Assembly: GCF_011397635.1 (NCBI RefSeq)
Contig: NC_064762.1
Location: forward strand, 24,702,979 to 24,766,978
From: Epinephelus fuscoguttatus
Lineage: Eukaryota > Chordata > Actinopteri > Perciformes > Serranidae
Reading direction: 5' to 3'
Length of the DNA: 64,000 nucleotides
Shown: piece after piece, positions 49,124 to 61,080 of the stretch
How the letters are laid out: each line of letters starts with the position of its first letter
How positions within the stretch are numbered: position 1 is the first letter of the stretch
The notes under the pieces: model-generated
The model's input: the letters and a program-made list of their open reading frames with translations, nothing else
Told to the model about the DNA's origin: nothing
The model's database searches: none
Made by a program: the position numbers and the translations under genes

Positions 49124-49314
49124 TTTATCCGACGATCGTTGCTGAAGCTTCCTGTACAGTCCTGCGTACTGTGTCCTGGATGCTTTTCCAAAACCTTCAA
49201 AATGAGTCTGAGAGTTCGGGATAGGCTGAGAGCCTGATAGGGGTTATTTAGTAAATCTGGATGGATGTATCGTGATGTCACAAAGAGAATTTCAGGCCAA
49301 AGCGTTCTACAACG

Positions 49315-49322
49315 TGACGTCA
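49315..49322. promoter_or_regulatory. Perfect CRE (TGACGTCA) upstream of the 606-aa gene
   Basis: The palindromic CREB/ATF/CREM site lies 192 bp upstream of the start codon at 49123. A second half-site (GTGATGTCAC) is at 49272-49281. TATTTAAA-like sequence is at about 49443-49450 on the minus strand. Functional use is inferred only. Confidence 0.5.
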
Positions 49323-49786
49323 TCGCTAAGACCTGCCCCCCCGAACAAAAACAATTTTGCAACGAGATTGCGACTGCAGCATAGCAACCGTTGCTAGGCG
49401 CCGGTGGCACAGCTGACGGCACGAGACATCAGGGAAGGCGCCTCTTTAAATAACATCAGGCGTGTCAGGGGTGTGCATTTAAAGCTTCTCCCGTTTAACC
49501 CCCATCATGAAGAGAAGGCGTAGGTACCAGCACCAACACTTTACTACAACACAGCTCTTTGAAACGAAACGTGAAGGTGAGATGTTTATCCGATTGTGAT
49601 GATGTAATATCAGCGTTTTAGCTAAAAGTGATGCAGTCAGATGCAACAATGTATAGTTTATTTTTTGCACCATTAAAACACTAAAAGTCAAGGAATATTC
49701 CCCTCACTTGAAAGTATTTTCGGCATAAAAACACATATTTGAAAAATATTAATGTCATAAATAGTGAGAATCTGAAGTCTCTGAAG

Positions 49787-49907
49787 TAAGTAAGGGTTAA
49801 TGCCCGACGAGGTGTCCATTATCAGGAATTAATGGACGACGCGGGGGCGTGAACCGTCCGACGGTTAATTCCTGACAATGGACACCTCGAAGGGCATTAA
49901 CCGCTTA
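49787..49907. repeat. Fold-back element of about 120 bp
   Basis: The left arm begins TAAGGGTTAATGCCCGACGA and the right arm, inverted, TAAGCGGTTAATGCCCTTCG. Both continue with GGTGTCCATT.TCAGGAATTAA, about 45 bp per arm with few mismatches. The centre is GC-rich (ACGCGGGGGCGTGAACCGTC). The ends carry TTAA. No coding sequence. Confidence 0.75.
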
Positions 49908-49909
49908 TA

Positions 49910-51380
49910 CCATGCTCACTTACCAAATAAATGAATATTAAATCAATTTTTTATGCTTTAATGTGTTTTACAGTTAAAATCAAGAGTTTTTCACAAGCCA
50001 CAGCTGAGCGGACAGGCGTTGCCATGGACACCCGCTGTGGCCGCAGCATAGAGAGCATAGTGACTCTGATCAGTGAAGGGAAGTGAGATGATGGCTAAAC
50101 CTTGCGTGATATTATTCAGAAGATGATTATTTAAGAAAGCCAGTGCACTTCTTACCGCTTGTGTGTTACAGACTCTGGTGGTCAGAGGATGATGTGCAAA
50201 AAAAAAAAAAAATCTTGAAATATTACTTTCATGATTCATTGGCGCTCATTTAGGCTATAGGCTAGGCCCAAGAAAATTTGTTTCAAATAATCAACATCCA
50301 AATAGTAGTCAAAATCGTTTTTAATTGCAACAAATAATTCATAAGCATATAGTAGTTGAGATTATATCATATAAACACATTAACAAATTAATAATTGTAT
50401 CCTATTTAAAATGAAATGCTACATTACCATTAATAGTGAAATTTGAAAGTGATATGGGTATGTCCATCAGAGTGGCATTTGAACTGCCCATTCCGTTGTT
50501 TTCTTGGTGTTGGGCTCATCCTTCTCATCTTCTAAATTATTTAATTCTTCTGTGCCGTTTCTCCCTTTTCTTTTCATTCTCTATCCTCTCTTCTAATGCA
50601 TCCCAGTCATCAAAATAAATAATACAATAAATAAATAAATGAAACGATAAAATCACTCATGATAGCTGTTGTAATCCGTTGCCTCTGCTCTGAGTCTCCA
50701 CTGCTATGGTTACAAACTAGCAGTTGAGCCAGCGCAATAATTTAGAGCCTGTCATCTGTATTCACCCAGACCATGGTATAAGACAGGATATCCGCCCTTT
50801 ATATTGACAACCTTTTTATTTGTCTGCACATCCTCCCTTTACATAAAAGTAGGCTGTCGCCATGACCTTTTGTTGATGGTGGCAGGGCTGTCACTCATGT
50901 AGATCTGTTATGTTCCTATCAATATGATAGGATGGACTCCACCCAGAGAGGACAGCAGGCAGAGAGAGAGAGAGAGCAGAAAGAGGAAGACAGAAGAAGG
51001 TAATAATACTTACTGTTTGCACAATGGAAACAGAAGTTAGAGCGTCTATAGCCTCAGCACTGTGATGTATGTGATGTAGTGCTTTCTAACTTCCCTGCCT
51101 CTGTATAATAGGCCTATTTCACAAACAACCCATGGGCCTTCCTCCATATGCCCAGCAGATGGCAGGAGAGCACCAAGTTTTAAATGAAATGCATAGTAAG
51201 TTTTTGATCGTAGTTCTTCTTCTTTCTCCCTGTCTGTAGTTTTAAATGTATTTTATTCGTTGATTTCTTTCAACTGTATGTGTGTGTATGCATTTTGTTT
51301 AAGTCATTTAAATTGTACTTCACATAAGGTTCCACACTGTAGCTGTTCTTTATGAGTCAGTAATTTTGTAATTTTGGTTT
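49910..51380. other. Intergenic, nothing recognised
   Basis: AT-rich spacer with an (AAAT)n patch near 50625 and a (GA)n patch near 50958-50973. No reading frame of interest. Confidence 0.5.
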
Positions 51381-51394
51381 ATATCACACATCAG

Positions 51395-51640
51395 CAGACC
51401 TCCACAGTCACCAGATCTCAAGCACCTTTGGGATGTGGTGGAACGGGAGATTCACATCATGGATGTTGCAGCTGACAAATCTGCAGCACCTGTGTGATGC
51501 TATCATGTCAATATGGACCAAAATTCCTGAGGAATGTTTCCAGCACCTTGTTGAATCGATGCTACCAAGAATTAAGGCAGTTCTGAAGGCAAAAGGGGCC
51601 CCACTTGGTACTAGTAAGGTGTACCTAATATTTACATTTC
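51395..51640 (+). mobile_element. Tc1-like transposase, 3' remnant
   Basis: Frame-broken text matching the C-terminus of fish Tc1-like transposases: SPDLKHLWDVVEREIHIMDV in one frame, then LQHLCDAIMSIWTKIPEECF and QHLVESMLPRIKAVLKAKG in another, followed by the GGTGTACCTAAT end. The family Glu before LWDVVE is replaced by Lys. Only the last roughly 80 residues remain; dead. Confidence 0.85.
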
Positions 51641-52864
51641 CATATCTTAACAGACAAATATGTTCTAAGCCCACAGAGCAAAATTGTGTCCTAAAACACA
51701 AGGACACATTTTGGGCTCTTTATATCAGATGTATTTGTCAGTGATATGTTTTATTTTTGTTTTCACACTTTAGTTAATCAGATCTGAGGAGTTCTCCAGC
51801 TGCCTCTCATGTATCTCTCAATCTGCAGCACTAGATGGCACCTCTCTTCCATCAGTGGTCTTCATCGTTCATTCCTGACTGACAGAAAAGAGACTGTTAA
51901 CACATGAGGAGTGGATTTTATTTCAGAGAGGAGAGGAGAGAGGAGTACAGGAACCTCTGGCCCAACAGGTAACAACACAATATATGAAATATAGCTGCAA
52001 ACATGCCTGTCAGCTTTACACTTCACACAGGGGCCAGTGTTTGTTTCTGGGGAATCCACTTGATTTTTCTTCTCTTTTGTACTCCAAGAACAGGTGTGCA
52101 ATTCTCACCTGCAGAACAGTCCAGAGTCGGTGTGTGGTCCAGTGACACATTATTAAAGCTCTGTGGTGCTTATTTTCTTGAGACATGCGTTTCTTTCTAT
52201 GGGTGTAAAATAGAAATCCTGTGAAGGTAATCTGTCTGCACGCAGCATGTGAGCATGTCAGCAGGGAGGATGTGGTTGTAAACTCTGGAGATGAAGGTTC
52301 AGTCGGCATCGAAGGTGAAAGGAAAGTGAGGTTTAAAGAGAGAGAAAATTACGTGTGTTCTTCCTCAGTTGGTAACATATCAGCAGGAATTTAGTGGTTT
52401 CCTGCAGAAAATGTATTTTTGGTTCAGTTGCTAAAATTAAAAATACAAAACCAAGAACAGGTGAGAAATGATTGACTTTTGTTTTCTTGGAAAAGACTCA
52501 TGTATGTGGAAATGGCTTGTCATGGTCATTCTAATTAGACATATACAATTGCTTTCTTGATTTCATGATTACTTTTGATTGTCAGCCACTGTTTGTTTAC
52601 AGTTTCTCTGTATTGCATTCCTCAGAGTAATAATAAGTTGCCAACAACACTTTAACTCCCTCTATTTTCAGCATTTATAAGCAGCATATAAACTTTAAAT
52701 AACTGGTTTGTAACACACTATGACATACTTATGAGTAGATATAAGCATTTATTAATGCATTTGTCAACAACTATAATTCCTGTTGGAAACCACAAGTACA
52801 GATAATGAATGATAATATAGACAAATACAGTTGTAATGATATGAAATATGTCTTATTAGGACAA

Positions 52865-52950
52865 GTTACATTCATTTTCCGTAACCTCTTATCCTGTTAG
52901 GGGTCCCGGGGGGGCTGGAGCCTATCCCAGCTGACACTGGGCAAGTACAT
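52865..52950 (+). repeat. Common fish dispersed repeat fragment
   Basis: TTCCGTAACCTCTTATCCTG, GGGGTCCCGGGGGGGCTGGA and GCCTATCCCAGCTGACACTG form a phrase repeated widely in fish genomes, to my recollection. Short and non-coding. Confidence 0.5.
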
Positions 52951-53349
52951 GTGAGAACACACACTGACAGTGCACGAATCATGTGTGTAAACAAACATAC
53001 CAAGGAGTCACACATATCTACCAAGATATCTCTCCTACTTTCAGGGTATTTTTCTTACATTTCCATGGTATTTAAACCAAAAAAATAATGCAATTTGGAA
53101 ATACAGGATGTTTGAAGATGTCTTTATTGTCCATATGAAGTGATGGTGTTTCAGTGTGTGCAGCCATATGGACTATTAAAGTTAAAAATTCTCAGGGCCA
53201 TATAATGTGAACTATGAACTGAAAGGATACACTGTCATTGTTTATGGGCATATAAGCACTCACAGCGACCTTTCTGCCTGTTCAGAGAGTGTCTTAATAT
53301 GTCTTCAGAGGACAGTGCGTTGCTTTGCTTTTATATACATGACCTCTTA

Positions 53350-53760
53350 AAGGGACGGTTCATTACAACATTAAAATTACATGTGTTGGAGGTATCAGCC
53401 GTAGAGATGTCTCCTTTGTTTTGAATATAATGGAACTAGATGGCACTCGGGTTGTGGTGCCAAAAGAGCCAAAAAAGTACATTTGAAGAACTCAACAGCA
53501 ATGTCTCTTTCTAGAAATCATGACCTGGTTACTCAGAATAATCCACAGACCTTGTTGTGAGCAGTTCTATGTAGGTAAGCAGAGGAAGAATGCATCTGCT
53601 GCAAGCTCACCCAGGTGTTGTTATTGGGGGACAACAAGACTTTTTGACCCAGCTCTTTCTTTGCATGCAAGATACCATCACACGCTTTATTATCTTCGAC
53701 CAAGTGGCTAGACCGCATCATAAGGAGAGAGCAACTGTCTGTGGCCACCACCACTGATCT
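53350..53760 (+). repeat. MITE-like repeat directly upstream of slc10a1
   Basis: Begins AAAGGGACGGTTCATTACAA and runs through ATGGAACTAGATGGCACTCG, GAACTCAACAGCAATGTCTC, CATGACCTGGTTACTCAGAA and CAGACCTTGTTGTGAGCAGT. I recognise this word order from a widespread fish repeat. No transposase frame is present. It stops about 65 bp before the slc10a1 start codon. Confidence 0.55.
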
Positions 53761-53822
53761 ATTGTCTTACTTCTATCTTGTGTTTTAAGATCCCGACTCA
53801 GTACCTCTTGTGCGGCCCCAAC

Positions 53823-56800
53823 ATGGAGGACACCCCAGACCAAACAGCCGATCTGTTCTCTGATCAGAATCAAAGCTTCGAGCTCAACATGACGGCCGCT
53901 AACACCAGCTCAGTTTTTGTGGATGTCATGTCGCCAGAGATGAACAAAGCCATCAACATCCTTATGATAATCTGTATGTTGATCACCATGGTTTCAATGG
54001 GATGCACCATGGAGGTTTCCAAGATCAAGGTGTCCACACATGTCCAAATACATTACCTGTCTTTATAAAAGATAGAAACCATCATGTTGAGCTCTTTTTC
54101 TTTCTTTGCAGCATCACATAGTGAAACCAAAGGGGGTGGCCATAGCACTGTTGGCTCAGTATGGAGTCATGCCTCTGACAGCTTTCTGCCTGGCTAAGGT
54201 TGGTGCTCCTGTTTATAAGATCATAAACACTTTATTTTACAGTACAGGAAGCATGTGAGGCCTCCTGCCGTCCGAAAGAATGCACCCCATTATACCGATT
54301 TAAAGAATATTAATGCTTTTGTTCTGCTTGCGTATAAGATATTTGAGTATTCACCAGATTTAGTTGTGGTTTTTGATTTAATATGGTTTTCAAATGGATA
54401 AATAGGAAGGTAAAGTAGTGCTGATTAGTCGACTACTCAGTTCATTGACAACTACTGTACGCTGGTAATAAATGATGTGTTTATCCAGCCTCTCAGATAT
54501 AGAGATGTGTGTGTTTTCTTTGTTTTCTGTTATTATAAATGTATTATATTTAGAGATCAAGACAGTGTCGTCAGTAATAGACATCGGCAACACAATCAGA
54601 CCAGGGCCGGATTATGAGAAAATGGGCCCCCTGGGCACAGATATGCAAATGGCCCTTTCACCGCTCCTACATCAGCCCGTTCTCAAACTCGTCAGCTAAC
54701 TTTATCAGCTCAGCTCAGCTTTTGTTAGTGAATGTCAGCATTTGGCACAGACGCAGCCTTTGATACAGTATGATACACACCAGGAAGCAGCAGTTTGTAA
54801 CGCCACCAGCAACTACTGTAGTAAAAAGAGTGAGAAAGTCCATATAAGGAAGGTGGGAGGAGAGGTGGATGGGTCAAACAAACTTTGGACTTTCACCTGG
54901 GAGTCCACTGTTTGTTTCTGGTGTGAAACTAAAAGTCAGTGCATTTATTTTAATGTCAGCCTAGTGTGCTCGTATGTATAGCATGCTACAGTAAGGATGT
55001 ATGACACATGACATATGTTACATTGCATTAGTGACATCTGTACTTAGGGAAAGCCATGATATTTTTTTTTCTGAATCTAGTCGTGTGCTTTTGTCGCCTA
55101 GACTTAAGAAAATAAGCCTAAAAACTAAGTATTTTACGTACATTGTAAGTTTATTTTAAAAAAGACTGTATGCATGTAACAAGCAGAAACTGTACATTTC
55201 CTGTGAAAATGTAAATGTATTTTGAAATGAGAATGTGTTGCCTACATAGACGTAGACTTTGAGATTGTGCTTCTTATGTTGTTTTGTCTCTTTTCCTAGT
55301 TTTCTGTCTCTTAATTGATGTTTTGCCTGTGTGGAGGTTATCTTGTGTCTCTTTGTGCTCACGACATTTTGCCTGTGCTCGATAGGCTCGTTCAGTAATC
55401 CATCCATGAGTCAGACGTACAAAACCCAAAACCAGTGAAGTTGGCACGTTGTGTAAACCGTAAATAAAAACAGAATACAATGATTTGCAAATCCTTTTCA
55501 ACCTATATTCAATTGAATACACTGCAAAGACAAGTTACTTAATGTTCGAACAGGTAAACTTTGTAATTTTTTGCAAATATTAGCTCATTTGGAATTTGAT
55601 GCCTGCAACATGTTTCAAAAAAGCTGGCACAAGTGGCAAAAAAGACTGAGAAAGTTGAGGAATGCTCATCAAACACTTATTTGGAACATCCCACAGGTGA
55701 ACGGGCTAATTGGGAACAGGTGGGTGCCATGATTGGGTATAAAAGCAGCTTCCCTGAAATGCTCAGTCATTCACAAACAAGGATGGGTCGAGGGTCACCA
55801 CTTAGTGAACAAATGCGTGAGCTGATTGTCGAACAGTTTAAGAACAACATTCCTCAACGAGCTATTGCAAGAAATTTAGGGATTTCATCATCTATGGTCC
55901 GTAATATCGTCAAAAGGTTCAGAGAATCTGGAGAAATCACTGCACGTAAGCGACAAGGCCGAAAACCAACATTGAATGCCCGTGACCTTCGATCCCTCAG
56001 GCGGTACTGCATCAAAAACCGACATCAGTGTGTAAAGGACATCACCACATGGGCTCAGGAACACTTCAGAAAACCACTGTCAGTAACTACAGTTCGTCGC
56101 TACATCTGCAAGTGCAAGTTAAAACTCTACAATGTAAAGCGAAAGCCATTTATCAACAGCACCCAGAAACGCGCCGCCCGGCTTCGCTGGGCCCGAGCTC
56201 ATCTAAGATGGACTGATGCAAAGTGGAAAAGTGTTCTGTGGTCTGACGAGTCCACATTTCAAATTGTTTTGGAAACTGTGGACGTCGTGTCCTCGGACCA
56301 AAGAGGAAAAGAGCCATCCGGACTGTTATAGGCGCAAAGTTCAAAAGCCATGTATTAGTGCCCAAGGCATGGGCAACTTACACATATGTGAAGGCACCAT
56401 TAATGCTGAAAGGTACATACAGGTTTTGGAGCAACATATGTTGCCATCCAAGCAATGTCTTTTTCATGGACGCCCCTGCTTATTTCAGCGAGACAGTGCC
56501 AAGCCACATTCTGCACATGTTACAACAGCATGGCTCCATAGTAAAAGAGTGCGGGTACTAGACTGGCCTGCCTGTAGTCCAGACCTGTCTCCCATTGAAA
56601 ATGTGTGGCACATTATGAAGCGTAAAATACGACAACGGAGACCCCGGACTGTTGAACAACTTAAGCTGTACATCAAGCAAGAATGGGAAAGAGTTCCACC
56701 TGAAAAGCTTCAAAAATTGGTCTCCTCAGTTCCCAAACGTTTACTGAGTGTCGTTAAAAGGAAAGGCGATGTAACACAGTGGTAAAAAGGCCCCTGTGCC

Positions 56801-57170
56801 AACTTTTTTGCAATGTGTTGCTGCCTTTAAATTCTAAGTTCATGATTATTTGCAAAAAAAAAAAATAAAGTTTCTCAGTTTGAACATTAAACATCTTGTC
56901 TTTGCAGTGTATTCAATTGAATATAAGTTGAAAAGGATTTGCAAATCATTGTATTCTGTTTTTATCTACGATTTACATAACGTGCCAACTTCACTGGTTT
57001 TGGGTTTTGTACAAACAGACACTGTATGAATTCATTATGGTTTCATGTTGTGTGTAGGTGTTCCAGCTGGCTGATATGTTGGCTGTGGTGGTTCTGATCT
57101 GTGGCTGCTGTCCTGGAGGAAGCCTCTCCAACCTCCTGTCCCTTGCTCTAAAGGGAGACATGAACCTCAG

Positions 57171-57212
<42 letters not shown>

Positions 57213-60200
57213 CCTGTTTGATGTGATGTATTTATGCTAGACTCCAAAAATGGGGTTGATTAGGGTAAAAAATGAACACAGGAGCTTCAGACGTTGGTGG
57301 TAGCTGAAACTTCTAGATCAGAAATGGTTAAAATGATTGCAGTAAAATCACCTAACAGCACAGATACCTCAGGGATAAAACAAAGCAGTGTACATGATGC
57401 TTCTTTTAGGAGCCTCTTAGGATATAACACAATTAACACAGTGTTTAAAACAATTTAAAGTGATCCACTATTAATCCATTGTCCTCTGTAACCAGTAAGA
57501 CTGAGCTGGTGCTTATTGTCACAGGTCTGAGATTTATATGTAATGTGGTGCCTGTGGAAATGATAATGCTTGTGTCCTCTAAAGATCTATGACCAAACAG
57601 GAAACTGCACAGAGTAAATAAAATATTGGTCCAACTTATCTCCTCTAGTTGCCAAAATTACAGTCCCAGTGAGAGAACACAATGTAACACTTAAATTTTG
57701 CAGCCATACAGAGAGACTTAATAACAGAAATAAACATGGTTCAAAAAACTGTTTTGTTCTCTGTAGCTAATTTCCCTGCTCATAACAGCTTTACAGAGGA
57801 TGAACTTTTATGCAACTCACCCGTTTACCTTATAGTAAGACTTAAAGTTATGCATAATAAAGGGCATGGCCACTTTGAGTGACAGACTGTCTGCAGATAG
57901 TGTCCAGTCAGATCCACCTGTAGCTTTTCCACAGCTCCAGCCTCTCACCCAAATATGATCACTTCTGCCTCTAAAAAAAACCCAAGATGGTGACCATCAA
58001 AATGCCGAACTCGAGGTATCAAAACCAGAGTCCACAAACCAATGAGTCATAGTAGCTACTGACAAATCAAAATACTAGTATGCATGTGTGGAAAGCTCTA
58101 CGTCCACGTTGTTATACAGTCAGTGTTAAAAAGCTGCTGCTGTCATATAAAGAGGCAGTATAATAAGTCAGATAAACCTTCTAACACCAGAAAACAATCT
58201 AACCGTAATCTAATGTAGAGCTTTTGTATGATGAGACCAAGTCATTGCTTTTCAAGTCACAGGTACGTCTCAAGTGTTTGCACTAAAGTCCCAAGTCAAG
58301 ACAGGAAAGTACCAAGATGTCAACTTTGAATTTTGAGTCCTAAACAAGTCATAATGTGCTCTTCACAAGTGTAATGCCGTTTTAATAAAAGCATATATTA
58401 AATTCACAAATGTCATGAATGTTTTTTTTTAAATTTGTACTCATTTGTTAAAGTAAGTGTTTTTGGAAGTTGTTTCCTTCTGTAATTTTCAATTTCATTA
58501 AATGTCAACTTGCTGGGAATTAATAATGTTAACGTTTGCTGATTCAGGTAGGAAGGGAAATTAATGGAATTGTGGCACACTTTTTATTTAACATACTTGT
58601 AATCTGTGGGCTTGGGGGAAGGTATCAAGTATTTTCAAGTCAATAGGCTGAAGTATAGCTAAAGTCACTTTTTTTTTTGATTTTGTCAAGTTGTAAGTAG
58701 TCAAATTTGTGACAGACTTTTCTTCCATTTTGGCGTAAAATCTGAGGCTCAAAGTTCATTCTTGACCTTGGATATTGGCTATACCTCTCAAAAGCTCTGG
58801 GTCAGCTGTTAAATGTACCTTGTCTTTTTCTACATACAGTCATTTTCCCCATTACAGACCAGAATGTTGATCAAGGAGACATTTAAACTCATGTGGCGTA
58901 CCTAAACTAAAGGTAATAGGTCACCAAAATAACAACAAATCATGCTCTGGGGACCATGAACAGCTTTGCTGTCCATGTGATCACCCAGTGACTTCACTAA
59001 CTCTGTTTAATGACCATCTCTGGCCCAGTGGCAGTTGTTTACCTGTCGTCTCCATCACCAGCCACATAGATATGTTCACACGAGGCTGGGATTAACAAGC
59101 TATCACCCTTATGTGTTTCCCCTCAGCCTCGTGATGACGTCCTGCTCTACGCTGCTGGCCCTGGGCATGATGCCTCTGCTGCTCTACCTCTACTGTCAGG
59201 GCTTCGACCTGCATAACGCAGTGCCCTACGTTGACATCATCATATCGCTGGCTCTGATCCTCATACCCTGCGGTGCCGGCATCCTCATCAACCACTACAG
59301 GCCGCAGTTAGCCAAGACTGTCACAAAGGTGAGTGCGTATACAGGAAGGTCACAGGGTCAGATTAATGGTTCATTAATGGTTGGTAAAAATAAAATAAAA
59401 AAAAATTAGCAGCAGTTTTGATGATTGATTTATTCCAAAAAGTTGCAGGTTCCAGTTTCTTCTTTTCTAATCTTCTCAGTTATATATCATTGTTAACTGA
59501 ATATTTTTAAGTTTTGAAGTGTTGGTCAACTTTGACCTTTGACCTTTGGCTTTCATAACTCTGTTGTTAAAATGGCATTACATTTAGTAAAGACATTAAG
59601 ACTTGTTCGGGACTCAAAACTTAAATTTTAGGACTTGAGACTGGCCTCAGTCCCACATCCATTTGCTCCCAATGAAAACACATGTCTTGAAAAACGGGTT
59701 ACAAATGTGACATTTTATTTTCAAACCAGGCTCAGTAATTTCCTTAAACAGCTTGGAGCTGGTTTTGAGCAAATGTTAGTCAAACAGAGGTAAATGATGC
59801 ATTTTTGATACTATAGATGACCCTGATTAAGTTTGGGATGATGAGCTGAATGGTTACTGAAAGGTTGTGACGCCCCTCGCACTGTTTAGGAGGATGTTCC
59901 AGTCGACCTCATCGGGCAGCTGGCTGACATGGGAGGGTCGTTGCCTTGATTGGGCTCACCTGGGCCTTCAGGCTAGGAAAGCTGCCTCATGTTTTCACTC
60001 AGTCTGTCAAATAAAAGACAAATCTGATTTGTGTCCTGTCCTGCTGTGTTTCAGGCAGGCCTCATTTTCCTGGGTATCTTTATGGTGGTGATCGCCGCCG
60101 TCGCTAGCTTTGCCATCGGAGACACTCTTCTCACAGTGCTGTCTCCTCCCCTCATGGCCATCGCTGCTCTCATGCCCTTCACAGGCTACGTCTTCGGATA

Positions 60201-60670
60201 CGTCATCTCCTCGCTCTTCAGACTCAGCCAACCGTGAGTCATCTGCTTAAACATTTGAGCTTTGGTGGATGTTGTGACAGGTAGTCTCAGTCATGTCGAC
60301 TTATGAATGAATCTGCCACCTCTCGACCCACAGGGAGCGGAGGACTGTTGCTATGGAAACAGGCTGTCAGAACAGCCAGCTGTGCTTCACTATCCTGAAA
60401 CTGGCCTTTCCCCCGGAGCTGACTGGCCCTCTGTTCCTGTTCCCTATGGTGTATGTGATATTCCAGCTGATGGAGGCGGTGCTGCTCATTACGTTGTTCT
60501 GGGGTCACCACAGGTTCGCACGCAAACAGAAAGAGAAAGGTGAGGCTGATGTCAGGTATTTAAAGGGTTAATGCAGACATGGAGAGAAAACACAAGACCA
60601 CACAAACACTGATGTTGTGTTTGTAACAGTGAGGTTGCAGGAGGAGGAGGAGGCTGCGTTCCTTTCCTGA
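53823..60670 (+). CDS. slc10a1: slc10a1-like sodium/bile acid cotransporter (NTCP)
   Basis: A hepatocyte-type basolateral Na+/bile-salt symporter of the SLC10 family. Coding exons are 53823-54029, 54112-54198, 57058-57170, 59127-59328, 60055-60233, 60334-60539 and 60630-60670, all GT-AG and in phase, giving 344 aa (human NTCP 349). The N-terminus has three N-glycosylation sequons (Asn16, 22, 27). Family motifs follow in order: [31 protein letters not shown] with the Na2-site Gln85, [11 protein letters not shown] (113-123), [20 protein letters not shown], and [11 protein letters not shown] with Glu271 and Gln275. The family GGNLSN motif reads GGSLSN here. About nine membrane helices fit the hydrophobic pattern. 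The tail is short and acidic (EEEE, then FLS). Slc10a4 was considered, but [11 protein letters not shown] and METGCQN are NTCP-type. Start chosen at the first ATG giving a family-length extracellular N-terminus. Confidence 0.92.
55420..57009 (+). mobile_element. Tc1/mariner-like transposon with long TIRs, transposase inactivated
   Basis: TA dinucleotides at 55418-55419 and 57010-57011 flank a 1590-bp element. Its ends read CAAAACCCAAAACCAGTGAA inwards and match for roughly 150 bp with few differences. The transposase starts near 55783 with [20 protein letters not shown], has paired helix-turn-helix text ([34 protein letters not shown]) and the first catalytic Asp in WSDESTF. After TFQIV (about 56265) the frame shifts twice within 60 bp, and the segment around the normal VMVWG motif is deleted. 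The remainder ([20 protein letters not shown], to TAA after GDVTQW at 56785) keeps the second Asp in [11 protein letters not shown] and the Glu of SPIENVW. It sits in slc10a1 intron 2, same orientation. Confidence 0.93.
57173..57211. repeat. (AC)n microsatellite abutting the slc10a1 exon 3 donor
   Basis: About 19 AC units begin two bases after the exon 3/intron boundary (exon ends 57170, intron GT at 57171), so the repeat forms donor positions +3 onward. Confidence 0.95.
57640..58090 (-). repeat. Dispersed repeat, minus copy of the 26500-26880 family
   Basis: In reverse complement: CCATTGGTTTGTGGACTCTG, GGTCACCATCTTGGGTTTTT, GAAGTGATCATATTTGGGTG, CAGACAGTCTGTCACTCAAA, TTATGCATAACTTTAAGTCT, matching the order of words at 26540-26730. 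It occupies slc10a1 intron 3. Confidence 0.65.
58240..58730. repeat. 'CAAGTC'-rich dispersed repeat
   Basis: Frequent CAAGTCA/GACTTG words flank an AT-rich core. Related in sense or antisense to 2630-2815 and 59520-59700. Located in slc10a1 intron 3; the rest of that intron shows nothing else recognised. Confidence 0.5.
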
Positions 60671-60779
60671 ATGGTTATCGTCGTCTCTAGTTGATTCGCT
60701 TCCGGCTTTTCCAGTCACAGAGAAATGAACGGAGCACGGACGGACGGCTCCATCTGTATATCCGTATCCGTATTGAACG

Positions 60780-61080
60780 TTGAGCATAAATGGGCCTTAA
60801 TACTGCAACATCTACATCGCAACAGAAGATGTTTAAAGATGGCGGGAATGGCGCGATCTGGAAATACGGAACCGGAAATGTGTTGCTACCAAGCAAACCA
60901 ATCACAGCCCTGTCGGTCTGCGCTGGGTCTGCATCACCTCGACGTGTAGTTACATTTTTGGGGAGGTGCACGTCAGGCTACGCCGGGGGCTACGGCGAGC
61001 CTTCTGCGTAGCCCCGTACCCTACGACGTAGCGACGTCGTTGATTTAACGCAGGACCATAAATCAGGCTTAACAGGAGGC
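60780..61080 (-). repeat. MITE-like repeat, inverse copy of the 26875-27010 family
   Basis: Reads on the plus strand from GAGCATAAATGGGCCTTAAT to GACCATAAATCAGGCTTAAC, an imperfect terminal inversion. It contains GTAGTTACATTTTTGGGGAG, GTGCACGTCAGGCTACGCCG, and a run of CGTAG/CTACG words (60990-61040) that can fold. It begins about 110 bp after the slc10a1 stop and may lie in its 3'UTR. Confidence 0.6.

Noticed and set aside
59092..60231. Minus-strand frames rich in His, Glu and Gln
   Set aside because: Shadows of slc10a1 membrane-helix exons read on the opposite strand.
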